A program made the translations under genes and the position numbers. A stretch of DNA of 64,000 nt, taken from positions 1 through 64,000 of the forward strand of contig DASQJL010000082.1 of NCBI GenBank assembly GCA_035631035.1, given 5' to 3'. Each line of letters starts with the position of its first letter. The stretch's first letter is position 1. A model generated the notes under the pieces. That model was not told the origin of the DNA. It saw nothing but the letters and a program-made list of their open reading frames with translations, and searched no databases. This document shows positions 28,529-37,337 of this stretch, piece by piece. Source of the stretch: Candidatus Binatia bacterium. GTDB taxonomy: Bacteria; Eisenbacteria; RBG-16-71-46; SZUA-252.

Positions 28529-29722
28529 TCAAGGCGGCCCGACCACCTCCCCGCCACCGGCCGCACGCCCCCTCGAACCAGGGAATCGGCCCAGGAGTTC
28601 CTCGTAAAGCGCCCTCGTGGAGGCGGCCGTCCGGTCGGCGGAGAAGGCGCGGGCCCGCTCCCTTCCCCGTCCGCCCATCGCGGCGCGCAGCGCGGGGTCC
28701 CCGGCGAGCCCCGCCATGGCGGCGGCGAGCGCCCCCGGGTCCCTCGGCGGGACGAGCAGTCCGGTGCCCCGGTCCTCCACGATCTCGGGGACGCCCCCCA
28801 CGGCGGTCGCGACCACCGGCAGACCGGCGGCCATGGCGTCGAGCACGGAGGTGCCGAGCCCCTCCAGGTAGGAGGAGAGGACGAAGAGGTCGGCCGCGCG
28901 CAGGAGCGGCACGACGTCCTCGCGGAAGCCCAGGAAACGCACGCGCTCGCCGAGACCCAGCGATCGGTGCTCGGCGAGGAGCGCCTCGCGAAGGCCCCCC
29001 TCCCCCGCGATCCAGACGCGGAGCCGCGGAGCCCCGGCCACGGCCGCCGCCGCGGCGCGAAGGAGCGTGGTCTGGGACTTGTGCGGCGCCAGGGCCGCGA
29101 CCTGAAGCGCCACCACCTCGTCCGGAGCGATGCCGAGCGAGGCGCGCGCCGCGGCGCGATCGAAGGGCGCCTCGAAGGGCGCGAGATCGATCCCGCTCGG
29201 GATCACGCGGATGAGCCGGCCGGAGACGCCGCTCGCCTCGAGCGCCCGCCGGACTCCTTCCGAGATGGCGGCGATCGCTTCGATCGGGAGGCCGTAGAGG
29301 AGGCGGCTTCCCCAGGACCCGCGCACCGGAAAATCCACGCGGCGGGAGAGGACGCGGACCGGTCCGGGTGCGGCGAGCGCGGCCATCGCGCCCAGGGCGT
29401 GCGCGCGCGCCGCGTGCCAGTGGACCACGTGCGGGCGCATCGCGCGCGTCACCGACGCGAGGCGGAGGATCGAATCGAGATCCCACGCCCCGCGCATCGG
29501 GACGCTATGCACCGGGAATCCCTCCGCGCGCGCGCGGGCAGCGAGGGCGCCCGACCCCGGCGCGGCCAGGTTGGGCTGGTCCCCGGCGTCGCGCTGGCGG
29601 CGCATGAGGAGCAGCACCTGCCGCTCCCCGCCGCGCCACGTGCGCTCGGAATCCACGTGGAGCACGCGCAGCGGCTCCCCCGCTCCGGGAGGGGCCGCGG
29701 CACCGGGCCCGGCCGCGTTCAC
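28529..29722 (-). CDS. Glycosyltransferase, GT4 type
   Basis: 397 residues with a GT-B fold: an N-terminal domain starting LRVLHVDSERTWRGGERQV (about 19-38) and a C-terminal nucleotide-sugar domain with ALAPHKSQTTLLRA, FLGFREDVVPLLRAADLFVLSSYLEGLGTSVLDAMAAGLPVVATAVGG. The usual EX7E motif is E-X7-D here. It is a retaining transferase that probably adds a sugar to LPS core or O-chain. GTG start overlapping the stop of the preceding glycosyltransferase as GTGA. It is the last gene of the seven-gene LPS block before rseP. Acceptor and sugar unknown. Confidence 0.85.
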   Translation of the reverse strand: MNAAGPGAAAPPGAGEPLRVLHVDSERTWRGGERQVLLLMRRQRDAGDQPNLAAPGSGALAARARAEGFPVHSVPMRGAWDLDSILRLASVTRAMRPHVVHWHAARAHALGAMAALAAPGPVRVLSRRVDFPVRGSWGSRLLYGLPIEAIAAISEGVRRALEASGVSGRLIRVIPSGIDLAPFEAPFDRAAARASLGIAPDEVVALQVAALAPHKSQTTLLRAAAAAVAGAPRLRVWIAGEGGLREALLAEHRSLGLGERVRFLGFREDVVPLLRAADLFVLSSYLEGLGTSVLDAMAAGLPVVATAVGGVPEIVEDRGTGLLVPPRDPGALAAAMAGLAGDPALRAAMGGRGRERARAFSADRTAASTRALYEELLGRFPGSRGRAAGGGEVVGPP

Positions 29723-30816
29723 CGCAGCCCGCCGCGCGGCCGACGGATCGCCTCGAGGAGGGCCGCGCCGACGCGCTCGGGAGTCGCGAAGCGGAGCGCC
29801 GCCTCGCGGCCCGCGGCTCCCATCGCCTCCCGGCGAGCCGGGTCTTCCGCCAGGGTCTCGATCGCTGCCGAGAGCGCTTCGGCGTCGCCGGGAGGCACCA
29901 GCGCCATCGGGGACGATCCCGGGAAGAGCTCGACGACGGCCGGCGAGCGCCGCGTCACCACCGGCACGCCCGCGGCGAGCGCCTGGTAGACCTTGTGCGG
30001 GATCACGCGCGCCGCTTTCTCCGTCGTGCCGAAGATGCCGAGAGCGACGTCGGCGTCCGCCAGGATCGCGAGCGCCTCCGGGTAGGGCACGCGCGGGACC
30101 CGGCGGAGGCTGCGAAGTCCCAGGGCCGCCGCGTCCCGGTCGGCCCGGTGCGCCGTCATCCCGTCCCCGACGAGGGTGAAGCGCGCGAAGCCGGCCCCAC
30201 GCCGCGCCTCGAGGAATGCCGCGGCGCCGATCACCATCTCGACCCCGTGCAGCGGGAGAAAGCCGCCGACGTACACCACGTGAAGCGGCGCGCCGTCCCG
30301 CGCTCGCGTCGCCGCGCGCGCTTCTCCGAGCGCGAACGCGGCGCGGTCGGCGCCCACCGGCACGCGGGCGAGCTTCGAGCGCGGCACGCCGAACTCGGAC
30401 GCGAAGAGCTCGCCGTGCTCCCACGTGTCGCAGAGGACCACGTCGGCGAGGCGCATCGCGACCGCGTCGCTCGCGCGGAGCCGCGCGGCCGCGACCGACC
30501 CGGCGCGGACGCGGCCCAGGTCGCGGACCTGGGTGTCCCAGCGCGAGACCAGAGGATCGAAGAGGAGCGGAGCGCCCGCCGCGTGCGTGAGGAGCGAGAT
30601 GGGCGGCACGTCGCGGTGGCCGAAGGAGGGGACGACGAAGGCATCGGCGAGGGCGGCTCCCGAGAGCCACGCGCCGATCAGCTTCGCCTCGCGCGCCATC
30701 GGCCTGGCGGAGAGCGGATAGAGGCGCGCGTCCACGCCGTGTTCCACCAGTCCCTCCTGGAGCACGCGGACCCGCGGGTAGCCCGGATCGAACGCGCCGA
30801 GGAACGCGACCCTCAC
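29719..30816 (-). CDS. Glycosyltransferase, GT4-like
   Basis: 365 residues. VRVAFLGAFDPGYPRVRVLQEGL opens the N-terminal Rossmann domain; LHVVYVGGFLPLHGVEMVIGAA, FTLVGDGMT, VPYPEALAILADADVALGIFG and VIPHKVYQALAAGVPVVTRR form the sugar-nucleotide half of a GT-B enzyme. The acidic EX7E motif is replaced by the KVYQALAAG type seen in a subset of GT4 enzymes. GTG start, GTGA overlap with the GT2 gene upstream. It is part of the heptose/LPS block; the exact linkage cannot be predicted. Confidence 0.82.
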   Translation of the reverse strand: MRVAFLGAFDPGYPRVRVLQEGLVEHGVDARLYPLSARPMAREAKLIGAWLSGAALADAFVVPSFGHRDVPPISLLTHAAGAPLLFDPLVSRWDTQVRDLGRVRAGSVAAARLRASDAVAMRLADVVLCDTWEHGELFASEFGVPRSKLARVPVGADRAAFALGEARAATRARDGAPLHVVYVGGFLPLHGVEMVIGAAAFLEARRGAGFARFTLVGDGMTAHRADRDAAALGLRSLRRVPRVPYPEALAILADADVALGIFGTTEKAARVIPHKVYQALAAGVPVVTRRSPAVVELFPGSSPMALVPPGDAEALSAAIETLAEDPARREAMGAAGREAALRFATPERVGAALLEAIRRPRGGLR

Positions 30817-31598
30817 CGCCTGGGGTCTCGCGCGGATCCCTCCCGCGAGGCGATCTCCAGCTCCCAGCGCCGCGCGTACTTCATGAAGACCGAGAACGCC
30901 GCAAGCCCGCAGAGCACGATGCCGTGGCGCCCCTCCCGGAATCCTCCCTCGAGCAGGTACATGCGGAGAAAGCGGAGCGGCGGCCGGAAGAGGAGGCGCG
31001 CCGCCGACGCGCCCACGCCCCGCGCGCGGAGATCCTCGGCGGACCACCGGGTGTAACGGTGGAATTTCTCGAAGTACTGGTCCAGGTCGCGGTACGTGTG
31101 GTGGATCAGCGGCTCGAGCAGGCTCCCGACCCGCCCCGTCGCGATCGCGACCTCGGCGTGCACGTGGAGCGGCTCGTAGGCGCCCTGGGTGCGATCGAAG
31201 AGGCGGAGCACCCGGTCCCGCTGCCATCCCGCCGAGCGGATCGGCTTCCCCAGGAAATGGTTCGCCCGGCGGATCCAGTAGCCGTCGAGCCGGCCGCCGT
31301 CGGCGAGAACCGCCTCGATCTCGGCCCGGAGCGCCGGCGTGACGCGCTCGTCGGCGTCCACGATCAGCGCCCACCGGTGCGTGAGCTGCGGGAGCGCCCA
31401 GTTCTTCTGCGCCGCGGAGTTCACGTACTCGTGCTCCAGCACGCGATCGGCCGCGGCGCGCGCCGCCTCCAGCGTGCCGTCCGTGCTCCCCGAATCCACG
31501 ACCACGACCTCGTCGGCCCAGCGCACCGACGCCAGGCAATCGCGCACGTTGGCGATCTCGTTCTTCACCGGGACGAGGACGCTCAGCGGCTCGCGCAC
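30813..31598 (-). CDS. Glycosyltransferase family 2, WaaE/KdtX-like
   Basis: 261 residues of the GT-A fold: LSVLVPVKNEIANVRDCLASVRWADEVVVVDSGSTDGT at the N-terminus, the DXD-like metal site IVDADERVTP, and a C-terminal amphipathic region (FLRMYLLEGGFREGRHGIVLCGLAAFSVFMKYA). This closely resembles WaaE-type enzymes that add glucose to heptose I of the LPS core. GTG chosen because the family motif begins five residues later; it overlaps the upstream heptosyltransferase by 16 bases. Probably peripheral on the cytoplasmic face of the inner membrane. Confidence 0.87.
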   Translation of the reverse strand: MREPLSVLVPVKNEIANVRDCLASVRWADEVVVVDSGSTDGTLEAARAAADRVLEHEYVNSAAQKNWALPQLTHRWALIVDADERVTPALRAEIEAVLADGGRLDGYWIRRANHFLGKPIRSAGWQRDRVLRLFDRTQGAYEPLHVHAEVAIATGRVGSLLEPLIHHTYRDLDQYFEKFHRYTRWSAEDLRARGVGASAARLLFRPPLRFLRMYLLEGGFREGRHGIVLCGLAAFSVFMKYARRWELEIASREGSARDPRR

Positions 31599-32650
31599 GT
31601 CGTTCCCCGGGTCGCGGCGCGCAGGAGATCCCGCGCGGCCGCGGCCACCCGCTCCGCGGCCACGTCGCGCATGCAGCGCATGTGGCGGTCGCCGGGAAGC
31701 GGGCAGCGGTTGGCGTTGCAGTGCAGGCACTCGAGCCCCGCGGCCTCGACCGCCACGTGCGGTCCCTCGGGCGGGTGCCACGTGGCCGGGTTCGTCGGGC
31801 CGTAGACGGTCACCGTCGGGACGCCGAGCGCCGAGGCGAGGTGCTTGGGACCGGAGTCGTTCCCGATCAGGAGGGCGCAGCGCGAGAGGAGGGCCCCGAG
31901 CTCCTGCCAGCCGGTCGCGGGCGCAAGCAGCGAGGGGGTCTTCATGAGCGAGCGCGCCGCCTCGACGCGCTCCCGCTCCTCTGGCCCCCAGAGCCAGAGC
32001 GTCGTGCCCTCTCCGGCGAGCGCGTCCATCGCCGCCGCGAACCGCTCGGGCGCCCAGGTCTTCGCGGGCCAGGAGCCGGCCGGAGAGCAGGCGATGAGGG
32101 GCGGCGACGCGTTCGCGCGCCGAAGCCACGCATCCACCGAGGCCCGCGCCTCGGGAGCAACCTCGAAGCGGAGCGCCAGCCCCTGGGCCGGCAGGCCGAG
32201 CGCGCGGACCACGTCGAGCGCCGCCTCCGGCGCATAGCGCAGAACGGGGCGGCCGCTCGGCGCGAGCGGCTCCCGCGGGACGCGCACGGTGTAGGCGCCG
32301 CGCCGTCCGGGGATGTCGTAGCCGGCCCTCACGCGGGCGCGCGTGAGGCGCGTCAGGAATGCCGTGCGCGGATTGGATACCAGGTCGAGCACCAGATCGT
32401 AGCCGCCCCGCGCGAGCTTCGCGTAGAGGGAGGCCTGCGAGCGGAGCGAGCGGCGGTCGAACTCGATCACCTGGTCCACGTCGGGGTTTCCCTGGAGCAG
32501 GGCACCCATGCCGCGCGCGGCGATCACCGTGACGCGGGCGCCGGGGAGCCCCGCGCGCAGCGCGCGAAGCGCCGGCGTCGTGAGGAGCAGGTCGCCGCCG
32601 GCGCGGTGGCGGATCACCAGGACGGAGCGGACCCCCTCAGGCGGGAGCAA
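31583..32650 (-). CDS. ADP-heptose:LPS heptosyltransferase family (GT9), first of two
   Basis: 355 residues. VLVIRHRAGGDLLLTTPALRALRAGLPGARVTVIA is the GT9 N-terminal signature; CSPAGSWPAKTWAPERFA and LLIGNDSGPKHLASALGVPTVTVYGPTNP are the ADP-heptose-binding motifs. It transfers L,D- or D,D-heptose to the inner core of LPS. The start is a TTG, firmly supported by AAGGAGG about six bases before it; no ATG or GTG lies in frame near the conserved start. It overlaps the second heptosyltransferase by 14 bases. The Cys-rich part near residue 315 (LECLHCNANRCPLP) is common in the family. Confidence 0.9.
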   Translation of the reverse strand: MLPPEGVRSVLVIRHRAGGDLLLTTPALRALRAGLPGARVTVIAARGMGALLQGNPDVDQVIEFDRRSLRSQASLYAKLARGGYDLVLDLVSNPRTAFLTRLTRARVRAGYDIPGRRGAYTVRVPREPLAPSGRPVLRYAPEAALDVVRALGLPAQGLALRFEVAPEARASVDAWLRRANASPPLIACSPAGSWPAKTWAPERFAAAMDALAGEGTTLWLWGPEERERVEAARSLMKTPSLLAPATGWQELGALLSRCALLIGNDSGPKHLASALGVPTVTVYGPTNPATWHPPEGPHVAVEAAGLECLHCNANRCPLPGDRHMRCMRDVAAERVAAAARDLLRAATRGTTCASR

Positions 32651-33707
32651 GCCGCGCCTCCTTACGCTCGAGCGCGCGCGCCACCGCCGCCAGCGCGTCG
32701 CCGACCCCGATCCAGTGGAGGCAGTCGAGGCGCGCGCACTCGTGACGGTGGCAGGGGCGGCACCAGATCTCCCGGTGGAGGAGCTGGTGCCCCTCGTCCG
32801 CTCCGTACGGAAACCAGATCTCCGGCACGGTCGGCCCCAGGATCCCGACGGTCGGCACGGCGAGCGCCGGGCCGGCGTGGAGCGGGCTCCCGTCGTTCGT
32901 GACCAGAACGTCGAGGGCGGCGAGCACGCCCCAGTACTCGCGAAGCGGAAGCCGCGGAAGGGACGGCGCGCCCGACCGCTCCGCCACTTCGGCCACGGTC
33001 CCCTCTTCCCCGGGACCGCCCAGGACCAGGGCGCGCGCTCCGAGGCCGGGGAGGGCGCGCGCGAGCGCCGCGAAGCGCTCGGGATGCCACCGCTTCGCGG
33101 GCCAGCGGTTTCCCACGTGCAGGCCGACGCGCGCCCCTCCCGGGGGCAGGAGGCCGTCCAGCCGCTCGCGCCCGCGGGCCGCCTCGTCGGCGGTCAAATG
33201 GATGCGCGGCGCGCCTCCCGAGGTCTCGATGCCGAGGGCGCGCAGCGCGCCCAGGTGGTGCTCGATCGCCGAGAGCGGCTCCCGCACCGGAGGAACGACG
33301 TGAGTGTAGAGATGGCGGCGTCCGCGGCGCGCCGGACCGACCCGTACCTGCGCCCCCGTCAGCGCGAGGAGCATCGCCGAGCGCGAATTGCCGTACAGGT
33401 CGATCGTCCAGTCGTAGCGCGCGCCGCGCAGCTCCCGCAGCACGGCGGCCGGGGCCGGCAGCGGAGACGGGGACGGACGGAAGGAGAGAACGCGATCGAT
33501 CGCCGGATGGCCGACCGCCGCCTGCGCCGGATCTTCCTCGGCCAGGAAGTCGATCCGCGCGCCCGGGAAACGCTCGCGCAGCGCATCCACCAGCGGGAGC
33601 GCCAGGATGACGTCTCCGATCCGGCGGAGCCGCGAGACCAGGACGCGGGCCGGCGCCGGGAGAGGCGGAGCGGCAGGAGGAGCGTCCAGGGGGCGCGCGT
33701 CAGCCAT
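32637..33707 (-). CDS. ADP-heptose:LPS heptosyltransferase family (GT9), second of two
   Basis: 356 residues: VLVSRLRRIGDVILALPLVDALRERFPGARIDFLAEE, VGLHVGNRWPAKRWHPERFAALA and VLVTNDGSPLHAGPALAVPTVGILGPTVPEIWFPYG. The canonical NDTGxxH is NDGSPLH here. The C-terminal Cys cluster CRPCHRHECARLDCL is typical of this branch. ATG at 33707 was preferred to a GTG three codons earlier because of the GGGGTGG upstream. It overlaps the heptose adenylyltransferase gene by 8 bases. With the first GT9 enzyme it would build a two-heptose inner core. Confidence 0.9.
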   Translation of the reverse strand: MADARPLDAPPAAPPLPAPARVLVSRLRRIGDVILALPLVDALRERFPGARIDFLAEEDPAQAAVGHPAIDRVLSFRPSPSPLPAPAAVLRELRGARYDWTIDLYGNSRSAMLLALTGAQVRVGPARRGRRHLYTHVVPPVREPLSAIEHHLGALRALGIETSGGAPRIHLTADEAARGRERLDGLLPPGGARVGLHVGNRWPAKRWHPERFAALARALPGLGARALVLGGPGEEGTVAEVAERSGAPSLPRLPLREYWGVLAALDVLVTNDGSPLHAGPALAVPTVGILGPTVPEIWFPYGADEGHQLLHREIWCRPCHRHECARLDCLHWIGVGDALAAVARALERKEARLAPA

Positions 33708-34194
33708 CCGATCCACCCCGCCGGATCCGGCCGATCAGATCGCTGGAGGCGTGCTCCTTCGCGTCGCCGACGATGATCGTCCGCACGCCCAGCTCCCTCG
33801 CGATGCTCCGCTCGGGGACGGTCTCGACCGTGTAGTCGGTCCCCTTCGCGTGCAGGCCGGGGCGGATCCGGCGCAGCACCTCTTCCACGGTGTCCCCCTC
33901 GAACGAGGTCACGTGATCGACGCACTCGAGCGCGGCGAGCAGCTCGAGCCGCTCGGCCAGCGGAAGCAGCGGCCGCCCGGCGCCCTTGAGCCGCCTCGCG
34001 CTCGCGTCCGAGTTCACGGCCACGAGCAGCGCCCGTCCGGCCTGGCGCGCGGCGGCGAGGTAGCGGACGTGGCCGACGTGGAGGAGGTCGAAGATGCCGT
34101 TCGCGAGCACGAGACCCTCGCGCTCCCCGGGCGCGCGGTCCAGCCGGGCCGCGAGCGCCTCCAGCGACGCGATCTTCTCCGCCGCCGATCTCAC
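33700..34194 (-). CDS. rfaE2: D-glycero-beta-D-manno-heptose 1-phosphate adenylyltransferase (RfaE2 type)
   Basis: 164 residues of the nucleotidyltransferase superfamily. LANGIFDLLHVGHVRYLAAARQAGRALLVAVNSDASARRLKG includes the HxGH motif (HVGH); DHVTSFEGDTVEEVLRRIRPGLHAKGTDYTVETVPE is diagnostic of the heptose enzyme. It makes ADP-heptose from heptose 1-phosphate and ATP. In E. coli this is the C-terminal half of HldE; here the two halves are separate genes, kinase first. GTG start, weak RBS. 22 bases after the kinase gene. Confidence 0.93.
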   Translation of the reverse strand: MRSAAEKIASLEALAARLDRAPGEREGLVLANGIFDLLHVGHVRYLAAARQAGRALLVAVNSDASARRLKGAGRPLLPLAERLELLAALECVDHVTSFEGDTVEEVLRRIRPGLHAKGTDYTVETVPERSIARELGVRTIIVGDAKEHASSDLIGRIRRGGSDG

Positions 34195-34216
34195 GCCGGC
34201 CCCCGCCGCGACCCGA

Positions 34217-35236
34217 TCACCGGAGCCGCGGAACCTCGTGCGCCTCGATGGCCGCGCGGAGCTCCGAGGCGTCCACGGTGGCCGTGCCCCGCTTCATCAC
34301 GACGACCGAGGCCGCATAGGTCGAGAGCAGCGCCGCCTCGGCCTGCGACGCTCCCGCCGCCAGCGCGAGCGCGGCCGCGGCCGAGACCGCGTCCCCGGCG
34401 CCGGTCACGTCCGCGACGTCGGCCCCGCCGACGATCGGCACCGCCAGCGGAGAGCGCCGCCGTTCGATGAGCAGCATGCCGCCGCTCCCCCGCGTGATCC
34501 AGACCGCCTCGGCGGCGGCCGCCTTGCGGAGCGCCTCGCCCGCGCGGCGCAGCGACAAGGGGTCGAGGGAGTCGAGGTGGAACGCCTCCGCCACCTCGTG
34601 CTCGTTCGGGGTCAGCAGCGTGGCGCCGCGGAAGGAGCGGAGCGCGTAGCGCGAATCCACCACCGCCGGAATCCCCGCGCGCCGCGCGGCCGCGAGGGCG
34701 GCCCGCCGGACCGCGGGACCCAGGAGCCCGTAGCCGTAGTCGGAGAGGAGGACGGCATCGGAGCCGCGCACGGCGCGCTCGGCCGCGCGGACGAGGGGTC
34801 GGATCGCCGCGGGCGAAAGCGGTGCCGCGTGCCCGCGATCCATCCGCACGATCTGCTGGCGCGAGGCATGGCTCGATCCGGCGAGCACGCGCGTCTTCAC
34901 GATCGTGCCGCCCGCACCGTCCCGCGCCAGCCAGCGGCCGTCCACCCCGATGGAGCGGAGCGCCCGCCGGAGATCGCGCCCCGCGGGATCGGCCCCGATC
35001 CGTCCGACGAGCCGGGCCGCCCCTCCCAGCGCGCGCACGTTCGCCGCGGCGTTCGACGCGCCGCCGGGCACGGCCCGCTCCTCCTCGAAGTCCAGGATCA
35101 GCACGGGGGCCTCGCGCGAGATGCGCGAGGAGCGGCCCACCCAGTAGCGGTCGAGCACCAGGTCGCCGATCACCGCGATCCGGCGTCCGCGGATCGCCCG
35201 CGCCAGGTCGAGGAGACGCTCGCGCGCGACGGTCAC
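34217..35236 (-). CDS. rfaE1: D-glycero-beta-D-manno-heptose 7-phosphate kinase (RfaE1 type, PfkB family)
   Basis: 339 residues. IAVIGDLVLDRYWVGRSSRISREAPVLIL and VPGGASNAAANVRALGG are the N-terminal heptose-kinase signature; LLSDYGYGLL, LLTPNEHEVAEAF and DVTGAGDAVSAAAALALA (catalytic Asp in GAGD) complete the PfkB fold. It phosphorylates heptose 7-phosphate at C1 and corresponds to the N-terminal half of HldE. GTG start overlapping the dxr stop as GTGA. The longer open frame upstream through dxr is a shadow. This gene opens the LPS block after the isoprenoid genes. Confidence 0.93.
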   Translation of the reverse strand: MTVARERLLDLARAIRGRRIAVIGDLVLDRYWVGRSSRISREAPVLILDFEEERAVPGGASNAAANVRALGGAARLVGRIGADPAGRDLRRALRSIGVDGRWLARDGAGGTIVKTRVLAGSSHASRQQIVRMDRGHAAPLSPAAIRPLVRAAERAVRGSDAVLLSDYGYGLLGPAVRRAALAAARRAGIPAVVDSRYALRSFRGATLLTPNEHEVAEAFHLDSLDPLSLRRAGEALRKAAAAEAVWITRGSGGMLLIERRRSPLAVPIVGGADVADVTGAGDAVSAAAALALAAGASQAEAALLSTYAASVVVMKRGTATVDASELRAAIEAHEVPRLR

Positions 35237-36387
35237 GGCGCGCTCCGCGCCTCGGCCAGGTCCAGCAGGCGGGCGCGCGCCCACGCGTCCGCGGCCCGGA
35301 TCGATTCCAGGGTCAGCGGCTCTCCCGGCGCGTGCGCCGAGAGCACCTCGTCCACCAGCGGCATGAGGTCGACGAAGCGGATCTTCCGCGCGAGGAAGAG
35401 CCGCACCGCCTCCTCGTCGGCGGCGTTCAGCACCGCGGGCGCCGTGCCTCCGGAGGCGAGCGCGCGCCGGGCGAGGGCCAGTCCCGGCGAGCGCGCGGGA
35501 TCGGGCGCCTCGAACGTGAGCGATCCCGCGCGCGCCAGGTCCAGGCGCGGCAGCTCCGACGCCCACCGCTCCGGATAGGAGAGGGCGTACAGGAGCGGAA
35601 GGCGCATGTCGGGACAGGAGAGCTGCGCCACGACCGAGCCGTCCACGAACTCCACCAGCGCGTGCACGATCGACTGCGGATGGATGACGACGTCGATCTG
35701 CGCGGGGTCGAGGCCGAAGAGCCAGCGCGCCTCGATGAGCTCGAACCCCTTGTTCATGAGGGTGGCCGAGTCCACGGTGATCCGCTCCCCCATCGACCAG
35801 GTCGGATGGCGGAGCACCTCTTCCGGCGTCACGCCGGCCAGCGTGGCGGGATCGCGGCGCAGGAAGGGGCCGCCCGAGGCGGTCAGGGTGACGCGGCGGA
35901 TCGTGTCCAGCGCGCACCCTTCCAACGCCTGGTGGATGCCGCCGTGCTCCGAGTCCACCGGCACGATCGTGCCACCCCCCTGCGCGGCGACCCGTGCCAA
36001 GAGCTCCCCCGCGAGCACGACCGACTCCTTGTTCGCCAGCGCGACGCGCTTCCCGGCGTGGAGTGCCGCGATCGTGGGCGAGAGACCCGCGCTCCCGACG
36101 AGCGCGTTGACGACGACGTCGGCGTCGGGGTCCTCGGCCAGGCGCGTCGCCGCCAGGTCGCCGTCCAGCACCTCGCCGCGGAAGCGCGTTCGGAGCACGC
36201 GCGCGGCCTCGGGATCGGACAGGGCCACCCGGCTCACGCCGAACTCCTCGGCGGCGCGGAGCACCGATTCGACGTTCGCGCGCGCCGACAGGGACACGAG
36301 GCGCATCCGGTCGGGGTGGGCGCGCGCGAGCGCCTGCGCGGCCGCGCCGATCGAGCCGGTAGCGCCGAGGAGGGCGATCCGGATCAT
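35233..36387 (-). CDS. dxr: 1-deoxy-D-xylulose 5-phosphate reductoisomerase
   Basis: 384 residues. NADPH loop LLGATGSIGAAAQAL (5-19); ALANKESVVLAG; the metal and substrate motif PVDSEHGGIHQAL (about 146-158); TASGGPFLRRD; HPTWSMGERITVDSATLMNKGFE. The second step of the MEP isoprenoid pathway. The Gly-Gly in SEHGGIHQ differs slightly from the common SEHSAIFQ but the Asp and Glu ligands are present. ATG overlaps the cdsA stop as ATGA. Position after uppS-cdsA is the classical arrangement. Confidence 0.97.
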   Translation of the reverse strand: MIRIALLGATGSIGAAAQALARAHPDRMRLVSLSARANVESVLRAAEEFGVSRVALSDPEAARVLRTRFRGEVLDGDLAATRLAEDPDADVVVNALVGSAGLSPTIAALHAGKRVALANKESVVLAGELLARVAAQGGGTIVPVDSEHGGIHQALEGCALDTIRRVTLTASGGPFLRRDPATLAGVTPEEVLRHPTWSMGERITVDSATLMNKGFELIEARWLFGLDPAQIDVVIHPQSIVHALVEFVDGSVVAQLSCPDMRLPLLYALSYPERWASELPRLDLARAGSLTFEAPDPARSPGLALARRALASGGTAPAVLNAADEEAVRLFLARKIRFVDLMPLVDEVLSAHAPGEPLTLESIRAADAWARARLLDLAEARSAP

Positions 36388-37337
36388 CGGTCCAGCACCC
36401 GGAAGAGGAGGTAGTAGGCCGTGACCGGAGCCGCGAAGAGGACGCTGTCAAAGCGGTCGAGGACGCCCCCGTGACCCGGAATGATCCGCGAGGTGTCCTT
36501 GGCGTCGGCGTCGCGTTTCAGCAGCGACTCGACGAGGTCGCCGAGCTGCCCCAGCACGCCGACCAGGGTCCCGAGCACGGCGGCGTCCAGGGCCGTGAGG
36601 TAGGGGGCGAACCAGGCGCGCGCCGCGAACGCGGCGCCCACCGCGGCGAGAAGCCCCGCGACCGCGCCCTCCACCGACTTCTGGGGGCTCACGTCGGGCA
36701 TGAGCCGCGTCCTGCCGAAGGCGAGCCCGACGGCGTAGGCCGCCGTGTCGCAGATCCACACCAGGAAGAAGGGGAGGATCGCGAAGGAGGCGCCCAGCGC
36801 GTACGGCAGGCGCCACGCGCGCGGCAGCTCGCGGAGGAGCTCGATGTGGCTGCCGAACCAGCCGAGGTAGACGACGCCGAGGAGCGTGGCCGCGATGCTC
36901 CCCACGGCCTGCTTCCCCGCCCCGCGCCGGAGCTCCGCGAGCAGAATCGCCCCGGCGAGCACGGTGAAGAGCGCGCCCAGGTTCCACTCCGCCGTGCGCC
37001 CGGTCTGCAGGCGCAGGTAGGTGCCGACGGGCAGGAGCAGCCCCGCGAAGGTCCCCGACTTCCAGTGCGGCGCGAGCCCCTTCGATTCCATCATCCGATA
37101 GAACTCGCGGAGCCCGAGGCCGATCACGATCAGCGTGAACGCGAGCCAGACCAGCCCGCCCACGCGCGCCGCGAGCACGAAGAGCGGCAGGAAGACGACC
37201 GCGCTCGCGATCCGGAGCGGGAGGGCGGCGTCGCCGCGGGGCCGCCCGGCGGCGCCCTGGGCGTCCCGCGTCACGCCGTCCGGGACGGCGGGGTCAATCC
37301 GCGCGGCCGAAGCGCCGGCTTCGGTTTTGAAAGTCAT
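36384..37337 (-). CDS. cdsA: Phosphatidate cytidylyltransferase
   Basis: 317 residues with about eight TM helices. The CTP transferase signature is at the C-terminal side: SLLKRDADAKDTSRIIPGHGGVLDRFDS. It makes CDP-diacylglycerol for phospholipid synthesis in the inner membrane. The annotated ATG lies inside the end of uppS (44-base overlap) and gives a 41-residue hydrophilic leader; a GTG at 37274 (VTRDAQGA) would remove the overlap and cannot be ruled out. Neither has a strong RBS. Confidence 0.93.
   Translation of the reverse strand: MTFKTEAGASAARIDPAVPDGVTRDAQGAAGRPRGDAALPLRIASAVVFLPLFVLAARVGGLVWLAFTLIVIGLGLREFYRMMESKGLAPHWKSGTFAGLLLPVGTYLRLQTGRTAEWNLGALFTVLAGAILLAELRRGAGKQAVGSIAATLLGVVYLGWFGSHIELLRELPRAWRLPYALGASFAILPFFLVWICDTAAYAVGLAFGRTRLMPDVSPQKSVEGAVAGLLAAVGAAFAARAWFAPYLTALDAAVLGTLVGVLGQLGDLVESLLKRDADAKDTSRIIPGHGGVLDRFDSVLFAAPVTAYYLLFRVLDR

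Noticed and set aside
28529-31539. Apparent large glycosyltransferase fusions (28529-30670 and 29719-31539)
   Set aside because: Only the C-terminal halves have glycosyltransferase motifs; the other halves are shadows of the neighbouring gene. GTGA starts at 29722 and 30816 separate them.
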